Of a stretch of 64,000 nucleotides of DNA, positions 24,614-33,317 are shown piece after piece. Made by a program: the position numbers and the translations under genes. This DNA comes from JANSYL01 sp965229695. GTDB lineage: Bacteria > Pseudomonadota > Alphaproteobacteria > Rhodobacterales > Rhodobacteraceae. Below the pieces are notes generated by a model. It ran no database searches. It was not told the DNA's origin and was given only the letters and a program-made list of their open reading frames with translations. Position 1 is the first letter of the stretch, and each line of letters begins with the position of its first letter. The stretch spans positions 744,001 to 808,000 of the forward strand of contig OZ245921.1 in the NCBI GenBank assembly GCA_965229695.1, read 5' to 3'.

Positions 24614-25540
24614 ATGCGGATTGTACGTGACCCTCATTTCATGGACCCCAGCCTGACCGGTGCGTCAGCGGCCATCGGGAATTTCGACGGGGTGCATTTG
24701 GGGCACCAACATGTGATCGATCTGGCGCGGCGCGATGGGGCGCCGCTCGGGGTCGTGACCTTCGAACCGCATCCCAGGCAATTCTTCGCCCCCAACGCGC
24801 CTGCCTTTCGCCTGATGAATGCCGAGGCGCGCGCAAACAGGTTGGAGAAGCTGGGCGTTGAGATGCTGGCCGAGCTGCCCTTTGCCGCCGATCTGGCCGC
24901 ACTGTCCCCTGAGGCTTTTGCCCGCGAGGTCTTGGCCGAGGGGCTGAAGCTGTCCCATGTGGTGGTTGGCGCGGATTTCTGCTTTGGCCAGGGCCGCGCG
25001 GGCAATGCCCAAGACCTGCATCGCTTTGGTCAGGGAATGGGGTTTGATGTCACCATCGCCGAGTTGCTGACCGAAGAAACCTCGGCCGTATCGTCCACCG
25101 CGATCCGACAAGCGCTGGCTGATGGCGACCCGGGCAAAGCGGCGTCGATGCTGGGCCATTGGCACCGGATCGAAGGGCCGGTGCTGCATGGTGAAAAGCG
25201 CGGGCGGCAATTGGGCTACCCGACCGCGAATATGGCACTGGACGGGCTTCATGTGCCCAAACTGGGTGTCTACGCAGTCTTGGTCGATATTTTGGAAGGC
25301 CCCGACAAAGGCAGCTATCACGGCGTCGCCAATCTGGGCATTCGCCCGATGTTCGAACGCGAAACGCCGAACTTGGAAACCTATCTTTTTGACTTCACCG
25401 GCGATCTCTACGGCCAGCATCTATCCATCGGGTTGGTCAGTTTTTTGCGGGGTGAGGCCAAGTTTGATGGGCTCGACGCGCTGATCACACAAATGGATGC
25501 CGACAGCGCCGCCGCCCGTGCCGTGCTGGCCAACCTATGA
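24614..25540 (+). CDS. ribF: Bifunctional riboflavin kinase/FAD synthetase
   Basis: 308 residues. The N-terminal nucleotidyltransferase (IGNFDGVHLGHQHV; AVSSTAIRQAL) makes FAD from FMN; the C-terminal kinase (EKRGRQLGYPTANM) makes FMN from riboflavin. Standard length. No strong ribosome site before the ATG. It overlaps the next gene by 4 nt (ATGA), so it heads a coupled run ribF-ycgN-ltaE. Confidence 0.97.
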   Translation: MRIVRDPHFMDPSLTGASAAIGNFDGVHLGHQHVIDLARRDGAPLGVVTFEPHPRQFFAPNAPAFRLMNAEARANRLEKLGVEMLAELPFAADLAALSPEAFAREVLAEGLKLSHVVVGADFCFGQGRAGNAQDLHRFGQGMGFDVTIAELLTEETSAVSSTAIRQALADGDPGKAASMLGHWHRIEGPVLHGEKRGRQLGYPTANMALDGLHVPKLGVYAVLVDILEGPDKGSYHGVANLGIRPMFERETPNLETYLFDFTGDLYGQHLSIGLVSFLRGEAKFDGLDALITQMDADSAAARAVLANL

Positions 25541-25983
25541 GGGATCGGTTTTGGGAGCGTGTCCCCATGGGCCGCATGACCCCCGAGGAGTGGGAGGCGC
25601 TCTGCGACGGCTGCGGCAAGTGCTGCCTCAACAAGCTTGAGGATGAGGATACGAATGAGGTCGCGTTGACCCGCGTTGCCTGCCGCTTGTTGGACGATCA
25701 GACCTGCCGCTGCGGGCAATACGACATCCGCAAAACGCTGGTGCCTGAGTGCATTCAACTTACGCCTAAAACCATGGGCGATGTTGCCTATTTCATGCCC
25801 GAAACCTGCGCCTACCGTCTGCTGCACGAAGACAAACCGCTTTTCTGGTGGCATCCGCTGGTGTCGGGCGATCCAAACTCGGTCCATGCTGCGGGGGTTT
25901 CGGTTCAGGGCATCACAGTACCCGAATGGGAAGTGCCCGAAGACGACTGGGAAGATTATATTATCGAGGAGCCCGGCACATGA
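25537..25983 (+). CDS. YcgN/UPF0260 cysteine-cluster protein
   Basis: 148 residues. Cys clusters CDGCGKCC (about 23-30), CRLLDDQTCRCGQ and later PEC and ETC give eight or more conserved Cys, likely a metal or iron-sulfur site. Widespread family of unknown function. Overlaps ribF by 4 nt upstream and the threonine aldolase by 4 nt downstream, both ATGA junctions. Confidence 0.94.
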   Translation: MRDRFWERVPMGRMTPEEWEALCDGCGKCCLNKLEDEDTNEVALTRVACRLLDDQTCRCGQYDIRKTLVPECIQLTPKTMGDVAYFMPETCAYRLLHEDKPLFWWHPLVSGDPNSVHAAGVSVQGITVPEWEVPEDDWEDYIIEEPGT

Positions 25984-27029
25984 TCTTTGCCTCTGACAAC
26001 ACAGGCCCCGCCCATCCTCAGATCCTCCAAGCCGTCACCGACGCGAATGCGGGCTATGCCCTGCCCTATGGCAACGATCCGGTGACCCAGGCCGCGCGGG
26101 CGGCGGTACGGCACGTCTTTGAAGCGCCCGATGCCGTGGTCGAATTTGTCACCACCGGCAGCGCCGCGAACGCGCTTGCCCTCGCAACCCTCGCCAACCC
26201 GTATGACGGTATTTTCTGTCACACCCGCGCCCATGTGGAAGAGGATGAATGCGGCGCGCCCGAATTCTATTCGGCCGCCAAGCTGATCTTGATCGAGGGC
26301 GAAAACGGCAAGATTGACCCCGACAATCTGGAACGCGCCATTCGCATTTGCGCCGATCGTGGCGTCCATGGCGTTCAAGCCGGGCCGGTCAGCCTGACCA
26401 GCATCACCGAGATGGGCACGGCCTATTCCTTGGAGGAACTGCGCGCGATCATCGCGGTGGCCAAAGCCCATGACCTGCCGGTGCATCTTGATGGCGCGCG
26501 CTTTGCCAATGCTTGCGCCGCACTAGGGTGCACCGCAGCTGAGATGTCGTGGAAACTTGGTATCGATGCGGTCAGCTTTGGTGGCACCAAAAACGGTTGC
26601 CTTGGTGTTGAGGCGGTGGTGATTTTCGATCCCGCCAAGGGCCGAGAGCTGGAGCTGCGGCGCAAGCGCGGCGGGCACCTTCTGTCAAAGCAGCGCTATT
26701 TGTCGGCGCAGATGGGGGCCTATGCCAAAGATGATCTGTGGCTCACCACGGCCCGCATGGCAAACGCCCGGATGGCCGGCCTGATCCAAGGGCTGGCCCG
26801 CGTACCCGGTGCGCGCGCCGCCTTTCCGCCAGCGGGCAATCTGGCCTTCATCGACCTGCCCGCCGCCGGCCACCGGCGCGCCTTTGCCGCCGGGGCGGTC
26901 TATGCGCTGCATCCGTCAAATGCGCTGGATCAGGCAGCGGATGACGATCTGCTGCGCTGCCGGGTGGTTTGCGATTGGTCCCAGACCGAGGCCGCGGTTG
27001 ATAGGTTGTTAGCGGCGTGGGCCGGATAA
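25980..27029 (+). CDS. ltaE: Low-specificity L-threonine aldolase
   Basis: 349 residues, fold-type I PLP enzyme cleaving L-threonine or allo-threonine to glycine and acetaldehyde. Motifs: MIFASDNTGPAHP at the N-terminus, HVEEDECGAPEFY, LHLDGARFANA (Asp to the PLP ring N) and the Schiff-base Lys in SFGGTKNG. The ATG at 25980 overlaps the ycgN stop. The 3' end overlaps the convergent hydrolase by 21 bp. Confidence 0.95.
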   Translation: MIFASDNTGPAHPQILQAVTDANAGYALPYGNDPVTQAARAAVRHVFEAPDAVVEFVTTGSAANALALATLANPYDGIFCHTRAHVEEDECGAPEFYSAAKLILIEGENGKIDPDNLERAIRICADRGVHGVQAGPVSLTSITEMGTAYSLEELRAIIAVAKAHDLPVHLDGARFANACAALGCTAAEMSWKLGIDAVSFGGTKNGCLGVEAVVIFDPAKGRELELRRKRGGHLLSKQRYLSAQMGAYAKDDLWLTTARMANARMAGLIQGLARVPGARAAFPPAGNLAFIDLPAAGHRRAFAAGAVYALHPSNALDQAADDDLLRCRVVCDWSQTEAAVDRLLAAWAG

Positions 27030-27797
27030 TCCGTCGAGAAACGTCGCGATTTCCCGGGCGACCGCTTTGGCATGGCTGATCGGCAGCATATGCCCGGCCC
27101 CCGCGATCCCAGCACGCTGGGCCTGCGGCAGCGCCTTGGCCAGGGCATCCAGGATCTCTGCGATCACCGGCGGTGAGTCGCCGCCCTCCAGCAGCAAAAC
27201 CGGGCAGGTGATCCGCCCGATCCGGTGCATAAGACGCGCCGTATCCCCCCATAGGATTGGGTTACTTTCCGCGACCACCCAAATCCGCTCGACCATATAG
27301 CGCGCCTGGGCGGCGGGCATGGCATCCAGCGGCACGCCCCCACCCCAGTAAGATAGGAACAACCGCGCCGCCTCTTCATGATCCTTTGCCGCAAAATGCG
27401 CGTTAAGATCGGTCATCGCCGCGCGCTCGGCCTTGGCCCCGACCATGTCAGGTGAGGCGGCAAAAAGCACCGGTTCGATCAGCGTCAGGCTGGCCACCCG
27501 CGCGGGGTGCTCAATGGCCAATCGCATCGCCACTGTCGCCCCAAAGCTATGCCCAATCACATGGGTCGGTGCCTCGGGCAAATGCGCCAGCGCAACCTCG
27601 GTGCAATGGTCGTGGTAATCACGCGCGGGGTCGCCATCCGGCCCGTGGCCGTGACCCACTAAATCCGGTGCAACAGCGCTTAACTGGCCCTCAAGCCTGC
27701 GGGCGACTGCCTCCCACGCGCCGGAATGGGCCAGCGAACAATGCAGGAGCAGCGCTGGCGCCTCACCCTCGCCCCAGCTTCTTACCCCGCTTGTCAA
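27009..27797 (-). CDS. Alpha/beta hydrolase
   Basis: 262 residues, no signal peptide. The fold is shown by LLLHCSLAHSGAWEAVARRL, the nucleophile elbow GHSFGA, an acid candidate in LLLEGGDSPPV, and the His in GAGHMLP. Substrate unknown. The oxyanion HG is replaced by HC. Its ATG overlaps the stop of the upstream isomerase gene by 4 nt, so the pair is coupled, hinting at a shared aromatic or xenobiotic pathway. Confidence 0.88.
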   Translation of the reverse strand: MTSGVRSWGEGEAPALLLHCSLAHSGAWEAVARRLEGQLSAVAPDLVGHGHGPDGDPARDYHDHCTEVALAHLPEAPTHVIGHSFGATVAMRLAIEHPARVASLTLIEPVLFAASPDMVGAKAERAAMTDLNAHFAAKDHEEAARLFLSYWGGGVPLDAMPAAQARYMVERIWVVAESNPILWGDTARLMHRIGRITCPVLLLEGGDSPPVIAEILDALAKALPQAQRAGIAGAGHMLPISHAKAVAREIATFLDGLSGPRR

Positions 27798-28393
27798 AGC
27801 TTGCCGGACAGGAACAGGTCTAAATCTACCAAGCGGTCCTGACCCCAGAAATACTCGGTCTCATCAACCACATAGAACGGCGCGCCAAAGACGTTCCGAG
27901 CCACAGCCTCCTCCAGATTGGCGGCGTATTCTTCAGCCTCGGCCAGCATCATCCCAGCACCCAGGGCGGGGTCAAAGCCCGCTTCCTCCAGCGCTTCGGC
28001 GATCACCGCATCTTCGGCGATGTTCTTCTCCTCAGCCCAGCATTTGCGGGTGATCGCCGCCGCCAAAGCGCCCATATCGCCCCCGCCTGCCTTCTGCGCT
28101 GCGATCAAGGCGTAAGACGATGGTGCCGGGTTGGTGGGCCAGAACGCCGGTTGCAAATTGATCGGCATATCGGCCTTGGCCGCCTGACGTCGCAACTCCT
28201 GCAACCGGTAGGCTTTGCGCGATTCGTGGCGGTCTTTTGGGGCCACGCCCCCGGTGCGCGCAAACAGCGCTGTTACATCCAGCGGCTTATAGGTGATCGT
28301 CGCCCCATGGCGGGCCGCAATCGCCTCCATCCTTGTGCCTGCGATGTAGGTAAACGGTGACACCGTGGCGAAGAAATAATCGATATGGGCCAT
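27794..28393 (-). CDS. 2-hydroxychromene-2-carboxylate isomerase (DsbA/kappa-GST family)
   Basis: 199 residues of the thioredoxin-fold HCCA isomerase family: IDYFFATVSPFTYIAGTRM with the conserved Ser of the GSH site, YKPLDVTALFARTG, and C-terminal VFGAPFYVVDETEYFWGQDR. Such enzymes use glutathione and act in naphthalene-type degradation, but the family is broad, so the true substrate is open. Coupled by a 4-nt overlap to the following hydrolase. Confidence 0.9.
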   Translation of the reverse strand: MAHIDYFFATVSPFTYIAGTRMEAIAARHGATITYKPLDVTALFARTGGVAPKDRHESRKAYRLQELRRQAAKADMPINLQPAFWPTNPAPSSYALIAAQKAGGGDMGALAAAITRKCWAEEKNIAEDAVIAEALEEAGFDPALGAGMMLAEAEEYAANLEEAVARNVFGAPFYVVDETEYFWGQDRLVDLDLFLSGKL

Positions 28394-28509
28394 GTCCGGC
28401 GCCCCCTTCCCTTTAGGCTTTGCGCGGACCCTAGCCGGGTGTTAGGGGGTGTCAACATTTCTGGGGTCGGGGGGCCCCAGCGCGCTGCCTACCAAGGGGA
28501 CATTCAGGG

Positions 28510-29538
28510 ATGCCGGCACAAGACCCGAAACTAATCTCAGGAAACGCAAACCGACCATTGGCCGACGCCATCGCGCGCCGCATGTCGATGCATCGCGGAA
28601 TGCAAGTGGGGCTGGTTGATGCCCGCGTCGAACGCTTCAACGATCAAGAGATTTTTGTCGAGGTGTACGAAAATGTCCGGGGCGAGGATATGTTCATCAT
28701 CCAGCCCACATCCAAACCCGCCAATGACAATTTGATGGAGCTGCTGATCATGGCAGATGCGCTGCGCCGGTCGTCGGCCAGCCGCATCACCGCCGTGATC
28801 CCCTATTTCGGCTATGCCCGCCAGGATCGCCGCACCAAGGCGCGCACGCCCATCACCGCCAAGCTGGTGGCCAATATGATGACTTCGGGCGGCATCGAAC
28901 GCATCCTGACCATGGATTTGCACGCCGCCCAGATCCAAGGCTTCTTCGACATGCCGGTCGATAACCTTTACGCCTCACCGATCTTCGCGCTCGATATCCT
29001 GCACCATTTCAACGGCGATATGTCGGATGTCATGATCGTCTCTCCCGATGTGGGCGGCGTCGCGCGCGCGCGCGAACTGGCGATGCGTATCGGGGCGCCG
29101 CTGGCGATTGTCGACAAACGCCGCGAAAAGGCCGGCGAGGTCGCGGGCATGACCGTGATCGGGGATGTGAAAGACTATAAATGTATCATCGTTGACGATA
29201 TCTGCGACACCGCTGGAACGCTCTGCAAAGCCGCTGACACGCTGATGGAGGCTGGCGCGACCGAGGTGCACGCCTACACCACCCATGGCGTCCTCAGCGG
29301 CCCTGCGGTCGAACGCATCACCGGCTCGGTCCTGAAATCGCTGGTCATCACCGATACCATCGAAGCCACAACCGAAGCCGCCGCTTGCGCCAATATCCGC
29401 GTCGTGCCCACCGCACCGATGTTCGCCCAATCCATCGTGAATATCTGGAGCGGCACCAGCGTCTCCTCGCTCTTCGACACCAAATCCTTGGTCCCGATCT
29501 ATGAAGGCCTCTACCCCAAAGGCATGTGGGGCCGCTAA
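28510..29538 (+). CDS. prs: Ribose-phosphate pyrophosphokinase
   Basis: 342 residues. Makes PRPP from ribose 5-phosphate and ATP for purine, pyrimidine, His, Trp and NAD synthesis. Motifs: GYARQDRRTKARTPITAK, TMDLHAAQIQGFFDMPVDN, and the PRPP loop CIIVDDICDTAGTL. An AAGGGGA site lies upstream; a hairpin CTGGGG/CCCCAG (28461-28480) lies in the leader. Slightly longer than the 310-residue enzyme, as is usual in this clade. Confidence 0.97.
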   Translation: MPAQDPKLISGNANRPLADAIARRMSMHRGMQVGLVDARVERFNDQEIFVEVYENVRGEDMFIIQPTSKPANDNLMELLIMADALRRSSASRITAVIPYFGYARQDRRTKARTPITAKLVANMMTSGGIERILTMDLHAAQIQGFFDMPVDNLYASPIFALDILHHFNGDMSDVMIVSPDVGGVARARELAMRIGAPLAIVDKRREKAGEVAGMTVIGDVKDYKCIIVDDICDTAGTLCKAADTLMEAGATEVHAYTTHGVLSGPAVERITGSVLKSLVITDTIEATTEAAACANIRVVPTAPMFAQSIVNIWSGTSVSSLFDTKSLVPIYEGLYPKGMWGR

Positions 29539-29608
29539 CAAAATCGCTGGCGGGCGTTGCGGCCCCCCTGCCATTTTTGACCCGACCGGTCCTGTGCGCG
29601 AGTCGACA

Positions 29609-30022
29609 GTGTTTATTCGAAAAGCAAATACGCCCGAAGAAATCCGCCGCGCTGTCGATATTGATGCCGCGCTTCCCGGCGACCCGGACCGGACGGCTTA
29701 TATCGAACGCATCGCCGCACAGGGTAACCTGACCGTTGCGGGCCAAACGACCGAGATCACAGCGTTTTGCTGCCTCGATCATGGGTATTTCTTTGAAAAA
29801 CCATTCGTCTCCTTGTTGATCGTTGCCCCTGAGGCGCGACGGTTTGGGTTGGGCGCGGCCTTATTGGCCGATTGCGCCAGTCGACAGAAAGAGCTTTGGA
29901 CCTCGACCAATCGCTCGAACCGACCGATGCGCGCTCTGCTAGAAAAAACAGGCTGGCGATATTGCGGCGAGGTCAGCGGCCTGGATGAGGGCGACCCAGA
30001 ACGATTTTATCGAATTGGCTGA
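29609..30022 (+). CDS. GNAT-family acetyltransferase
   Basis: 137 residues from a GTG at 29609 (first residues FIRKANTPEEI); GTG at 29594 is possible, and the frame is open from 29501 inside prs. Acetyl-CoA motif A is SLLIVAPEARRFGLGAALLA, with the R-x-x-G-x-G/A pattern, followed by STNRSNRPMRALLEKTGW. Substrate unknown. It lies just after prs, probably cotranscribed. Confidence 0.82.
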   Translation: MFIRKANTPEEIRRAVDIDAALPGDPDRTAYIERIAAQGNLTVAGQTTEITAFCCLDHGYFFEKPFVSLLIVAPEARRFGLGAALLADCASRQKELWTSTNRSNRPMRALLEKTGWRYCGEVSGLDEGDPERFYRIG

Positions 30023-30066
30023 ACAGAGATGCGCGCGCGGCAGGTTGGCCAAATCCGCGTCGAGTT

Positions 30067-30417
30067 CTAGTAAAGCTGCCAGTCGTCCTCGTCCGGCAAC
30101 TCCCCCACAGCCATCCAATCCCCACGCACGCGCGCGATGCGGCTGTCACCCCAGGTGCGAAACACCAAATCGAACCCAGTCTCGGTCACATTTTCGGCGC
30201 GCAGGTCCGAGCGTTGATTGGTCCCATCCGCCGTGTCCCACATCGACAAAGACACATGCACCACAGGCACCTGTCGAAAGGCTTCGGAAAAGACAATTGC
30301 CACCCGCGCCTCGCGCGGGCCGTCGCCTGCCCACATCGGGCCATTGTCCTCAAAATCCGAGAACATAACGTTGGAGCCTTGATCGACCCCAATCAGATGA
30401 TGGCGCAGGCGTTTCAT
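30067..30417 (-). CDS. H-type lectin domain protein
   Basis: 116 residues, no signal peptide. The region VAIVFSEAFRQVPVVHVSLS then FDLVFRTWGDSRIARVRGDW matches the six-stranded H-type lectin domain known from snail agglutinins, which trimerises and binds N-acetylgalactosamine. Bacterial copies are poorly characterised, so sugar binding is inferred. The ATG at 30417 gives the compact domain; an upstream ATG at 30468 is possible. It sits between GNAT (convergent) and the atp operon. Confidence 0.78.
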   Translation of the reverse strand: MKRLRHHLIGVDQGSNVMFSDFEDNGPMWAGDGPREARVAIVFSEAFRQVPVVHVSLSMWDTADGTNQRSDLRAENVTETGFDLVFRTWGDSRIARVRGDWMAVGELPDEDDWQLY

Positions 30418-30512
30418 ATCACGCTCTAATCTACTCGATCCGACCGCGTTACGGGCAGGAAGGTTCAATCATTTGAAACAACGACGGCGAAACCAAGGCA
30501 TTCCAAAAAAAA

Positions 30513-30543
30513 TCCGCCCGCTTGCATCAGGCAAACGGGCGGA
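30513..30543 (-). terminator. Intrinsic terminator of the atp operon
   Basis: TCCGCCCG/CGGGCGGA plus an inner TTGC/GCAA stem, loop ATCAG. On the minus strand eight T residues follow the stem. Lies 26 nt after atpC. Confidence 0.92.
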
Positions 30544-30568
30544 AAGCTCTCATCCGAAATCCGGCGCC

Positions 30569-30973
30569 TTAGGCGGCTTTGATCTCGTCACGCACGGCGA
30601 CCAGATCGGCCAGGTATTTCGCCGCGACATCGGCCGCTTCAGCAGCCGCCGCGTCACGTTTGGCGGTCGCATCGGCGATCAACCCATCCATGACATCCGC
30701 CGTCACTTCGGCCACCGGCATGGCTTGTTCAGCCAGGATCGTGGTCGACGGGCCCGCCACATCGGCAAAACCGCCGGTTACGAAATAGGCCTGATCACCG
30801 CCATCCGCGCCCTCGATCTTCAAGACACCAGGGCGCAGCGTGGTGATCATCGGCGCATGATCCGGCATCGCCGTCAGGTCACCATCGGCCCCCGGAATTT
30901 GCACCGCGCTGACCTGCATCGAGGCCAGACGGCGTTCCGGAGACACCAGATCGAATTGCATTTTGTCAGCCAT
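30569..30973 (-). CDS. atpC: F1F0 ATP synthase subunit epsilon
   Basis: 134 residues. Central-stalk subunit that also restrains ATP hydrolysis. Beta-sandwich N-terminus (QFDLVSPERRLASMQVSAVQ; LTAMPDHAPMITTLRPGVL) and a short helical C-terminus rich in Ala. Last gene of atpHAGDC; 11 nt after atpD, followed by a strong terminator. Confidence 0.97.
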   Translation of the reverse strand: MADKMQFDLVSPERRLASMQVSAVQIPGADGDLTAMPDHAPMITTLRPGVLKIEGADGGDQAYFVTGGFADVAGPSTTILAEQAMPVAEVTADVMDGLIADATAKRDAAAAEAADVAAKYLADLVAVRDEIKAA

Positions 30974-30984
30974 ATTTGGCCTCC

Positions 30985-32409
30985 TTATGCGGCCTCAGCG
31001 GCCATTTTCTCGGCTTTGGCGATCACTTCGTCGATGCCGCCCACCATGTAGAAGGCGCCTTCGGGCAGGTGATCGTATTCACCGGCGACAACCGCCTTGA
31101 AGGACGAGATGGTGACATCCAGCGGCACCTGAACCCCATCCGACCCGGTGAAGACTTTCGCCACATCGAAGGGCTGGCTGAGGAAACGCTGGATTTTCCG
31201 GGCGCGGGCCACGGTCAGCTTGTCCTCTTCCGACAGTTCGTCCATTCCCAGAATGGCGATGATGTCCTGAAGCGACTTATAACGCTGCAAAATCCCCTGC
31301 ACGTCACGGGCCACCTGATAGTGCTCTTCGCCCACAATCTGCGGGTCCATCAGACGCGAGGAACTGTCGAGCGGGTCCACAGCGGGGTAGATGCCAAGCT
31401 CGGAGATGGCGCGCGACAGAACGGTCGTGGCATCCAGGTGGGCAAAGGTCGTGGCTGGTGCCGGGTCGGTCAAGTCATCCGCAGGCACATAGACCGCTTG
31501 GATCGAGGTGATCGAACCCTGCTTGGTCGAGGTGATGCGCTCCTGCATCGCGCCCATGTCGGTGGCCAGCGTCGGCTGATAACCCACAGCCGAAGGAATA
31601 CGGCCCAGAAGTGCGGACACCTCGGAACCCGCCTGCGTAAAACGGAAGATGTTGTCTACGAAGAACAGAACGTCGGTCCCGGACTGGTCGCGAAACTGCT
31701 CGGCCAGGGTCAGGCCGGTCAGAGCCACACGGGCACGCGCGCCCGGAGGCTCGTTCATCTGACCGTAAACCAGGGCCACCTGAGACTCGCTCAGATTGTC
31801 CGGCTTAATCACGTTGGATTCGATCATTTCGTGATAAAGGTCGTTGCCCTCACGGGTCCGTTCACCCACACCGGCGAACACCGAGAAGCCCGAGTGCACT
31901 TTGGCGATGTTGTTGATCAGTTCCATGATCAGAACCGTCTTGCCCACACCGGCACCGCCGAAGAGGCCAATTTTACCGCCCTTCGAATAGGGGGCCAGCA
32001 GGTCCACAACCTTAATACCGGTCACGAGGATTTCGCTTTCGGTCGACTGGTCGTTGAACTCGGGCGCAGGCTGGTGGATGGCGCGGCTTTCATCGGCCTC
32101 AACCGGGCCGCCTTCGTCCACGGGCTCACCCACAACGTTCAGGATGCGGCCCAGGGTGGCGTTGCCAACCGGCACGGTGATCGGGCCGTTTGTGTCGGTC
32201 ACGTCCTGGCCGCGCACCAAACCTTCGGTGGCGTCCATAGCGATGGTGCGCACGGTGCCTTCACCCAGGTGCTGAGCAACCTCAAGCACCAGGCGCTTGC
32301 CGCCATTGTCGCATTCCAGCGCGTTCAAAATCTCGGGCAGGTGATCGTCGAACTGCACGTCGACGACGGCGCCGATCACTTGGGTAATTTTCCCGACTTC
32401 ATTTGCCAT
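30985..32409 (-). CDS. atpD: F1F0 ATP synthase subunit beta
   Basis: 474 residues. Catalytic F1 subunit. P-loop GGAGVGKTV, the GERTREGNDLYHEM segment with the catalytic Glu, and ALTGLTLAEQFRDQ-type sequences are all intact. Fourth gene of the operon, 20 nt after atpG. Together with alpha it forms the hexamer that makes ATP from the proton flow. Confidence 0.99.
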   Translation of the reverse strand: MANEVGKITQVIGAVVDVQFDDHLPEILNALECDNGGKRLVLEVAQHLGEGTVRTIAMDATEGLVRGQDVTDTNGPITVPVGNATLGRILNVVGEPVDEGGPVEADESRAIHQPAPEFNDQSTESEILVTGIKVVDLLAPYSKGGKIGLFGGAGVGKTVLIMELINNIAKVHSGFSVFAGVGERTREGNDLYHEMIESNVIKPDNLSESQVALVYGQMNEPPGARARVALTGLTLAEQFRDQSGTDVLFFVDNIFRFTQAGSEVSALLGRIPSAVGYQPTLATDMGAMQERITSTKQGSITSIQAVYVPADDLTDPAPATTFAHLDATTVLSRAISELGIYPAVDPLDSSSRLMDPQIVGEEHYQVARDVQGILQRYKSLQDIIAILGMDELSEEDKLTVARARKIQRFLSQPFDVAKVFTGSDGVQVPLDVTISSFKAVVAGEYDHLPEGAFYMVGGIDEVIAKAEKMAAEAA

Positions 32410-32429
32410 GTGTCGTGTCTCCGGGTTTC

Positions 32430-33305
32430 TTAGAGCGCTTCGGCGCCCGAGATGATTTCGATCAGCTCGCTGGTGATCACGGCCTGACGCGAGCGGTTAT
32501 ACTCGATGGTCAGCCGGTCGATCATGTCGCCTGCGTTGCGGGTTGCGTTGTCCATCGCGGACATCCGCGCACCCTGTTCCGAGGCGCCATTTTCCAGAAG
32601 CGCGGTAAAGATTTGCGTGGCCACGCCGCGCGGCAGCAGGTCTTCCAACACGGCCTCTTCCGAGGGCTCGTAATCGTAAAGCGTGCCACCTTCGACCTCT
32701 TCACCCTCTTCAAAGACCGCAGGGATCACCTGGGTCGCGGTCGGGATCTGGCTGATCACCGACTGGAAGCGGTTGAAGAAGATCGTGCAAACGTCGAACT
32801 CTTCGCCGTCGAAACGGGTCAGAATATCCGATGCGATCTCGGCAGCGTTGGCATAACCGATGCGCTTGACCTCACTCAGATCGACGTGACCGATGAAATT
32901 CTGTTCATAGTCGCGCTTGATCTGCTCGCGGCCCTTTTTGCCGACGGTCAGAATTTTCACGGTCTTGCCATCGGCCAGCAACTCTTCAGCCTTCGCGCGG
33001 GCCAGCCGCACGATGGAGGAGTTGAAGCCGCCGCAAAGGCCGCGTTCTGCGGTCATGACAACCAACAGATGCACATCATCTTTGCCGGTGCCAGCAAGCA
33101 AACGCGGGGCACTGTCGCCAGTGCCGACCGCTGCGGCCAGGCCGCCCATGACGGCCTCCATCCGCTCGGCATAGGGGCGTGCGGCCTCCGCCGCCTCTTG
33201 CGCACGGCGCAATTTGGCAGCGGCGACCATCTGCATCGCCTTGGTGATCTTGCGGGTCGATTTGACCGACTCGATCCTGTTTTTTAGGTCCTTGAGACTA
33301 GGCAT
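32430..33305 (-). CDS. atpG: F1F0 ATP synthase subunit gamma
   Basis: 291 residues. Rotor shaft. N-terminal SLKDLKNRIESVKSTRKITK and C-terminal RNAGDMIDRLTIEYNRSRQA are the conserved coiled-coil ends; TAERGLCGGFNSSIVR is the family signature region. 12 nt after atpA. Confidence 0.98.
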   Translation of the reverse strand: MPSLKDLKNRIESVKSTRKITKAMQMVAAAKLRRAQEAAEAARPYAERMEAVMGGLAAAVGTGDSAPRLLAGTGKDDVHLLVVMTAERGLCGGFNSSIVRLARAKAEELLADGKTVKILTVGKKGREQIKRDYEQNFIGHVDLSEVKRIGYANAAEIASDILTRFDGEEFDVCTIFFNRFQSVISQIPTATQVIPAVFEEGEEVEGGTLYDYEPSEEAVLEDLLPRGVATQIFTALLENGASEQGARMSAMDNATRNAGDMIDRLTIEYNRSRQAVITSELIEIISGAEAL

Positions 33306-33317
33306 ATGTCTCGGCCC

